Below are positions 6,411 to 8,509 of a DNA stretch of 8,509 nucleotides, piece after piece; positions within the stretch are counted from its first letter, which is position 1; every line of letters begins with the position of its first letter. The position numbers and the translations under genes are program-made. The stretch is from an uncultured Panacagrimonas sp. (GTDB lineage: Bacteria; Pseudomonadota; Gammaproteobacteria; Nevskiales; Nevskiaceae), in NCBI GenBank assembly GCA_946481265.1, contig CAMLNE010000180.1, positions 1-8,509 of the forward strand, in the 5' to 3' direction. A model generated the notes under the pieces. The model was not told where the DNA came from, did no database searches, and saw only the letters and a program-made list of their open reading frames with translations.

Positions 6411-6995
6411 GGCGGGTGTGGAGTGCAGGGCCTGGACGGCCTTGTCCCAGCCCGAGCCCAGCCAGAGATCGATCGCCTCCACGGCGCGGTCGATCGACGC
6501 CAGGATCGCCTGCTCCTCCAGCTTCGGGGGGCGCTGCTCGGTCAGGTAGGGCATGACCAGGTGCCGCTCGCCGGGATGTCCCACCCCGATCCGCACCCGG
6601 CGATAGGCATCGCCGAGCGGCTTGTGAATGTCGCGCAGGCCGTTGTGCCCGCCGTGCCCGCCGCCCCGCTTGAGGCGGACCGTGCCCACCGGCAGGTCGA
6701 GTTCGTCGTGCGCCACCAGCAGCTCGTCCGGTGTCAGCTTGTAGAACTGCGCCAGGGCACTGACCGCCTGGCCGCTGCGGTTCATGTAGGTGGCGGGCTT
6801 GAGGATCAGCACGTCGGTACCGCCGACCCGGACCCGTGCGAGGGCGCCGAAGAACTTCGATTCGGCCCGAAAGGCGCCGCCGTGGCGCTCGACGAAGCGG
6901 TCGGCCAGCCAGAAGCCGGCGTTGTGCCGCGTCCTTGCGTAGTCCGGTCCGGGATTTCCCAGCCCGATCAGTCCGACCAGCTTTGCTTCGGCCAT
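6408..6995 (-). CDS. pth: Peptidyl-tRNA hydrolase (Pth, bacterial type 1)
   Basis: This enzyme cleaves the ester bond of peptidyl-tRNAs that drop off the ribosome, recycling tRNA in the cytoplasm. The protein has 195 residues, the usual length. All expected active-site residues are present with a constant offset of four from E. coli numbering: Asn14 in GLGNPG, His24 (catalytic) in RTRHNAG, Asn72 in ATYMNRSG, Asp97 in AHDELDLPVG and Asn118 in GGHGGHNGL. The start is the ATG at 6995-6993, giving MAEAKLVGLIGLGNPG. The Shine-Dalgarno is weak, and the codon lies just downstream of the rplY terminator's T-run. Its TGA abuts the TGA of the opposite gene. Pth normally travels with rplY and ychF, as here. 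Confidence 0.97.
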   Translation of the reverse strand: MAEAKLVGLIGLGNPGPDYARTRHNAGFWLADRFVERHGGAFRAESKFFGALARVRVGGTDVLILKPATYMNRSGQAVSALAQFYKLTPDELLVAHDELDLPVGTVRLKRGGGHGGHNGLRDIHKPLGDAYRRVRIGVGHPGERHLVMPYLTEQRPPKLEEQAILASIDRAVEAIDLWLGSGWDKAVQALHSTPA

Positions 6996-7010
6996 GGGGT
7001 GTCTTCGTCA

Positions 7011-7050
7011 AACAAAAAACCCGCCCGGCCGGGGCGCCGGACGGGCGGGT
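7011..7050 (-). terminator. Intrinsic terminator downstream of rplY
   Basis: On the minus strand a stem forms from ACCCGCCCG (7050-7042) and CGGGCGGGT (7027-7019), nine perfect pairs. It extends past one mismatch by four inner pairs (CCGG/CCGG) to a four-base loop, and is followed by TTTTTTGTT (7019-7011). Stem, short loop and T-run make a textbook Rho-independent terminator about 24 bases after the rplY stop. The pth ATG lies only about 18 bases beyond it. Confidence 0.92.
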
Positions 7051-7073
7051 CAGGATAGCCGGCGGGCCGGCTG

Positions 7074-7763
7074 TTACTTCTTCTTGTCGTCCTTGCCTTC
7101 GGCCTTGCCGGCTTCCGGAGCCTTCTGGGCGCTGGCAGGCACCTCGGCGCCTTCGGCCGCCGGCGTCGCCTCTTCCTCTTCCTTGGCGGCACGCGGCAGG
7201 TGGACGGCCACCACCGCCTGGTCGTTCTCGTGCTTGAGTTCGACCAGGGTCACGCCGGCCGGAAGCGCGAGCTGCGACAGGTGGATGGCGTCATTCACGT
7301 TCATGGCCGAGACGTCGACCTCGATGAATTCCGGCAGGTCCTTGGGCAGGCACTCGATTTCGACCTCGTTGGCGAGGTGCTCGAAGATGCCGCCGCCGGT
7401 CTTGATGCCCGGCGCCACCGCCTCACCCTTGAAGTGCAGGGGAATGCGCATGCGCAGGAGGACGTCGGCCAGCACGCGCTGCAGGTCCATGTGCAGGACC
7501 TCGTCACGGACCGGGTGCCGGTGCAGGTCCTTGAGGACGACCTGCTCGGACGCGTCGCCGACCTTGAGGGTCAGGATCTTGGAGTAGAACGACTCGTGCT
7601 TGAGGTTCTTCCACAATTCGTTGTGGTTGACCGACAGGGCCTGCGGCGGCTCGTTGCCGCCATAGACGATGGCCGGAAGTCTGCCCGTGCGACGCAGGCG
7701 GCGGCTCGCACCGGTGCCCTGCTCGTCGCGCGGTTCTGCGTTCAATACAAAACTTTGCGTCAT
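7074..7763 (-). CDS. rplY: 50S ribosomal protein L25, CTC (general stress protein) form
   Basis: L25 binds 5S rRNA at the central protuberance of the large ribosomal subunit. This 229-residue version is the two-domain CTC type, against 94 residues for E. coli L25. The L25 domain runs from about 5 to 95 (RDEQGTGASRRLRRTGRLPA split over 12-31, AIVYGGNEPP 31-40, VLKDLHRHPVRDEVLHMDL 76-94). A beta-rich C-terminal domain spans about 100-190 (HFKGEAVAPGIKTGG, VEIECLPKDLPEFIEVDVS). Residues 193-229 form a low-complexity charged tail rich in Glu, Ala and Lys that ends KDDKKK. The ATG at 7763 is preceded by TGGAG with seven-base spacing (7775-7771). The frame continues upstream to 7901, but those residues fall before this clear ribosome binding site and lack family similarity. 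A strong terminator follows the stop. In many relatives prs precedes it; here nadA is divergent. Confidence 0.96.
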   Translation of the reverse strand: MTQSFVLNAEPRDEQGTGASRRLRRTGRLPAIVYGGNEPPQALSVNHNELWKNLKHESFYSKILTLKVGDASEQVVLKDLHRHPVRDEVLHMDLQRVLADVLLRMRIPLHFKGEAVAPGIKTGGGIFEHLANEVEIECLPKDLPEFIEVDVSAMNVNDAIHLSQLALPAGVTLVELKHENDQAVVAVHLPRAAKEEEEATPAAEGAEVPASAQKAPEAGKAEGKDDKKK

Positions 7764-7948
7764 TGAGAATCTCCAGAAAATCAGCTGAAAAGCGAAGCCC
7801 TTCGGTCTGCGACCGGCCGAGGGGGCGCGTAGTGTAGAGAAGCGAGGGGGGCGGAGCGAGCACGCAGCCCGAAAACCGCCCTGCGGGGGCCGGCGGGGCA
7901 AGGTCGCGATGGGCTAAACTGCGCCCCCGCCGAAGCCTGGAAACCGCA
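7764..7948. promoter_or_regulatory. 185-base divergent promoter region of rplY and nadA
   Basis: The gap lies between two start codons and must hold both promoters. A leftward TACACT (7836-7831) could be the rplY -10, without a good -35. A rightward TAAACT (7915-7920) could be the nadA -10, which would leave a leader of roughly 20 bases; its -35 is also poor. In the rplY leader a small hairpin CGGTC-GCA-GACCG, flanked by CCCT/AGGG that could pair outside it, lies at 7798-7823. Ribosomal-protein leaders often bind their own product, and rplY autoregulation is known in enterobacteria, but I cannot match this to a known leader. The promoter calls are weak. Confidence 0.4.
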
Positions 7949-8509
7949 GTGGCCGCCGTCCTAAAGCTCGACCAGTTCAGCCTGCTCGACGATTCGAGCT
8001 GTGATGCCCGCATCGTGGCGGCCAAGGCCATGCTCGGAAAGCGTCTGGCCATCCTGGGTCACCACTACCAGCGCAACGAGGTGTTCAAGCACGCCGACTA
8101 CTCCGGCGACTCGCTCAAGCTCTCCCAGCAGGCGGCCAGGTCCCAGGCCGAGTTCATCGTCTTCTGCGGGGTCCACTTCATGGCCGAGGTGGCCGACATC
8201 CTCACCTTCGGGCAGCGCAAGGTCATCCTGCCGGACCTCGCGGCGGGTTGTTCGATGGCCGACATGGCCAACCTGGTGAAGGTTCGCAAGTGCTGGGACG
8301 AACTGTCCCAGGTGCTCGATCCCGACCAGAGCGTCACGCCGGTCACCTACATCAATTCCGCTGCCGACCTGAAGGCCTTCTGCGGCAACCATGGCGGCAT
8401 CGTCTGCACCTCCAGCAACGCCAGGGCCGTGCTGGAGTGGAGCTTCGGCCGTCGCGAGAAGGTCCTGTTCTTCCCCGACCAGCACCTCGGCCGCAATACC
8501 GGCTACGGC
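7949..8509 (+). CDS. nadA: Quinolinate synthase NadA (partial, C-terminus off the right edge)
   Basis: NadA condenses iminoaspartate with dihydroxyacetone phosphate to quinolinate, the precursor of NAD, using a [4Fe-4S] cluster. The 187 visible residues are roughly half of the usual 340-370. Recognisable elements are AILGHHYQRNEV (34-45) with the active-site histidine region, YSGDSLKLSQQA (51-62), FCGVHFMAEVADIL (72-85), and LPDLAAGCSMADMA (94-107), where Cys101 is the expected first cluster ligand. VTYINSAADLKA (132-143), VCTSSNA (152-158) and FFPDQHLGRNTGYG (174-187) follow. The other two cluster cysteines should lie beyond the edge. The start is GTG at 7949; the upstream frame has no other plausible start, and the Shine-Dalgarno is weak (TGGA, 7938-7941). 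It is divergent from rplY, an unusual neighbour for the rplY-pth-ychF block. Confidence 0.95.
   Translation, partial: MAAVLKLDQFSLLDDSSCDARIVAAKAMLGKRLAILGHHYQRNEVFKHADYSGDSLKLSQQAARSQAEFIVFCGVHFMAEVADILTFGQRKVILPDLAAGCSMADMANLVKVRKCWDELSQVLDPDQSVTPVTYINSAADLKAFCGNHGGIVCTSSNARAVLEWSFGRREKVLFFPDQHLGRNTGYG

Noticed and set aside
6423..7058. A 211-residue plus-strand frame antisense to pth
   Set aside because: Pth is complete, with all active-site residues, on the minus strand.
7961..8485. A 174-residue minus-strand frame antisense to nadA
   Set aside because: NadA motifs are clear on the plus strand; the antisense translation has no family pattern.

Overview
The window is GC-rich, densely coded bacterial chromosome. 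The housekeeping genes on the right (ychF, pth, a CTC-type rplY, nadA) have gammaproteobacterial character, and the Xanthomonadales or a neighbouring order is my best guess. I cannot fix the genus. No tRNA, rRNA, CRISPR array, transposase or insertion sequence was seen.

Left part (1-4637) is an accessory cell-surface polysaccharide block. A glucose-1-phosphate cytidylyltransferase-like gene runs leftward off the window edge. After a 400-base divergent gap holding short repeats come three rightward genes whose reading frames overlap by four bases each (TTGA, then ATGA). They are a Rossmann oxidoreductase with a C-terminal SAF domain (DRL/homoserine-dehydrogenase-like), a polysaccharide pyruvyl transferase-family protein, and a glycosyltransferase of the CgeB-like/Glyco_trans_1_2 type. 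Together they suggest that a sugar or polyol is activated (probably as a CDP derivative), reduced or rearranged, transferred, and decorated with ketal pyruvate. A perfect 28-base GC-rich palindrome (4639-4666) marks the boundary with the next block.

Right part (4694-8509) is a core-genome block. Leftward genes are ychF (translation-associated ATPase), pth (peptidyl-tRNA hydrolase) and rplY (ribosomal protein L25/CTC). In many gammaproteobacteria these follow prs in one operon. Here a rightward gene for an unrecognised secreted protein sits between pth and ychF, a strong intrinsic terminator sits between rplY and pth, and rplY is divergent from nadA (quinolinate synthase, NAD biosynthesis), which runs off the right edge.

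The most unusual lead is the pairing of a DRL-like SAF oxidoreductase with a sugar-phosphate cytidylyltransferase, a pyruvyl transferase and a glycosyltransferase. The next most useful leads are the terminator lying about 18 bases before the pth start codon and the unrecognised secreted protein wedged between pth and ychF.
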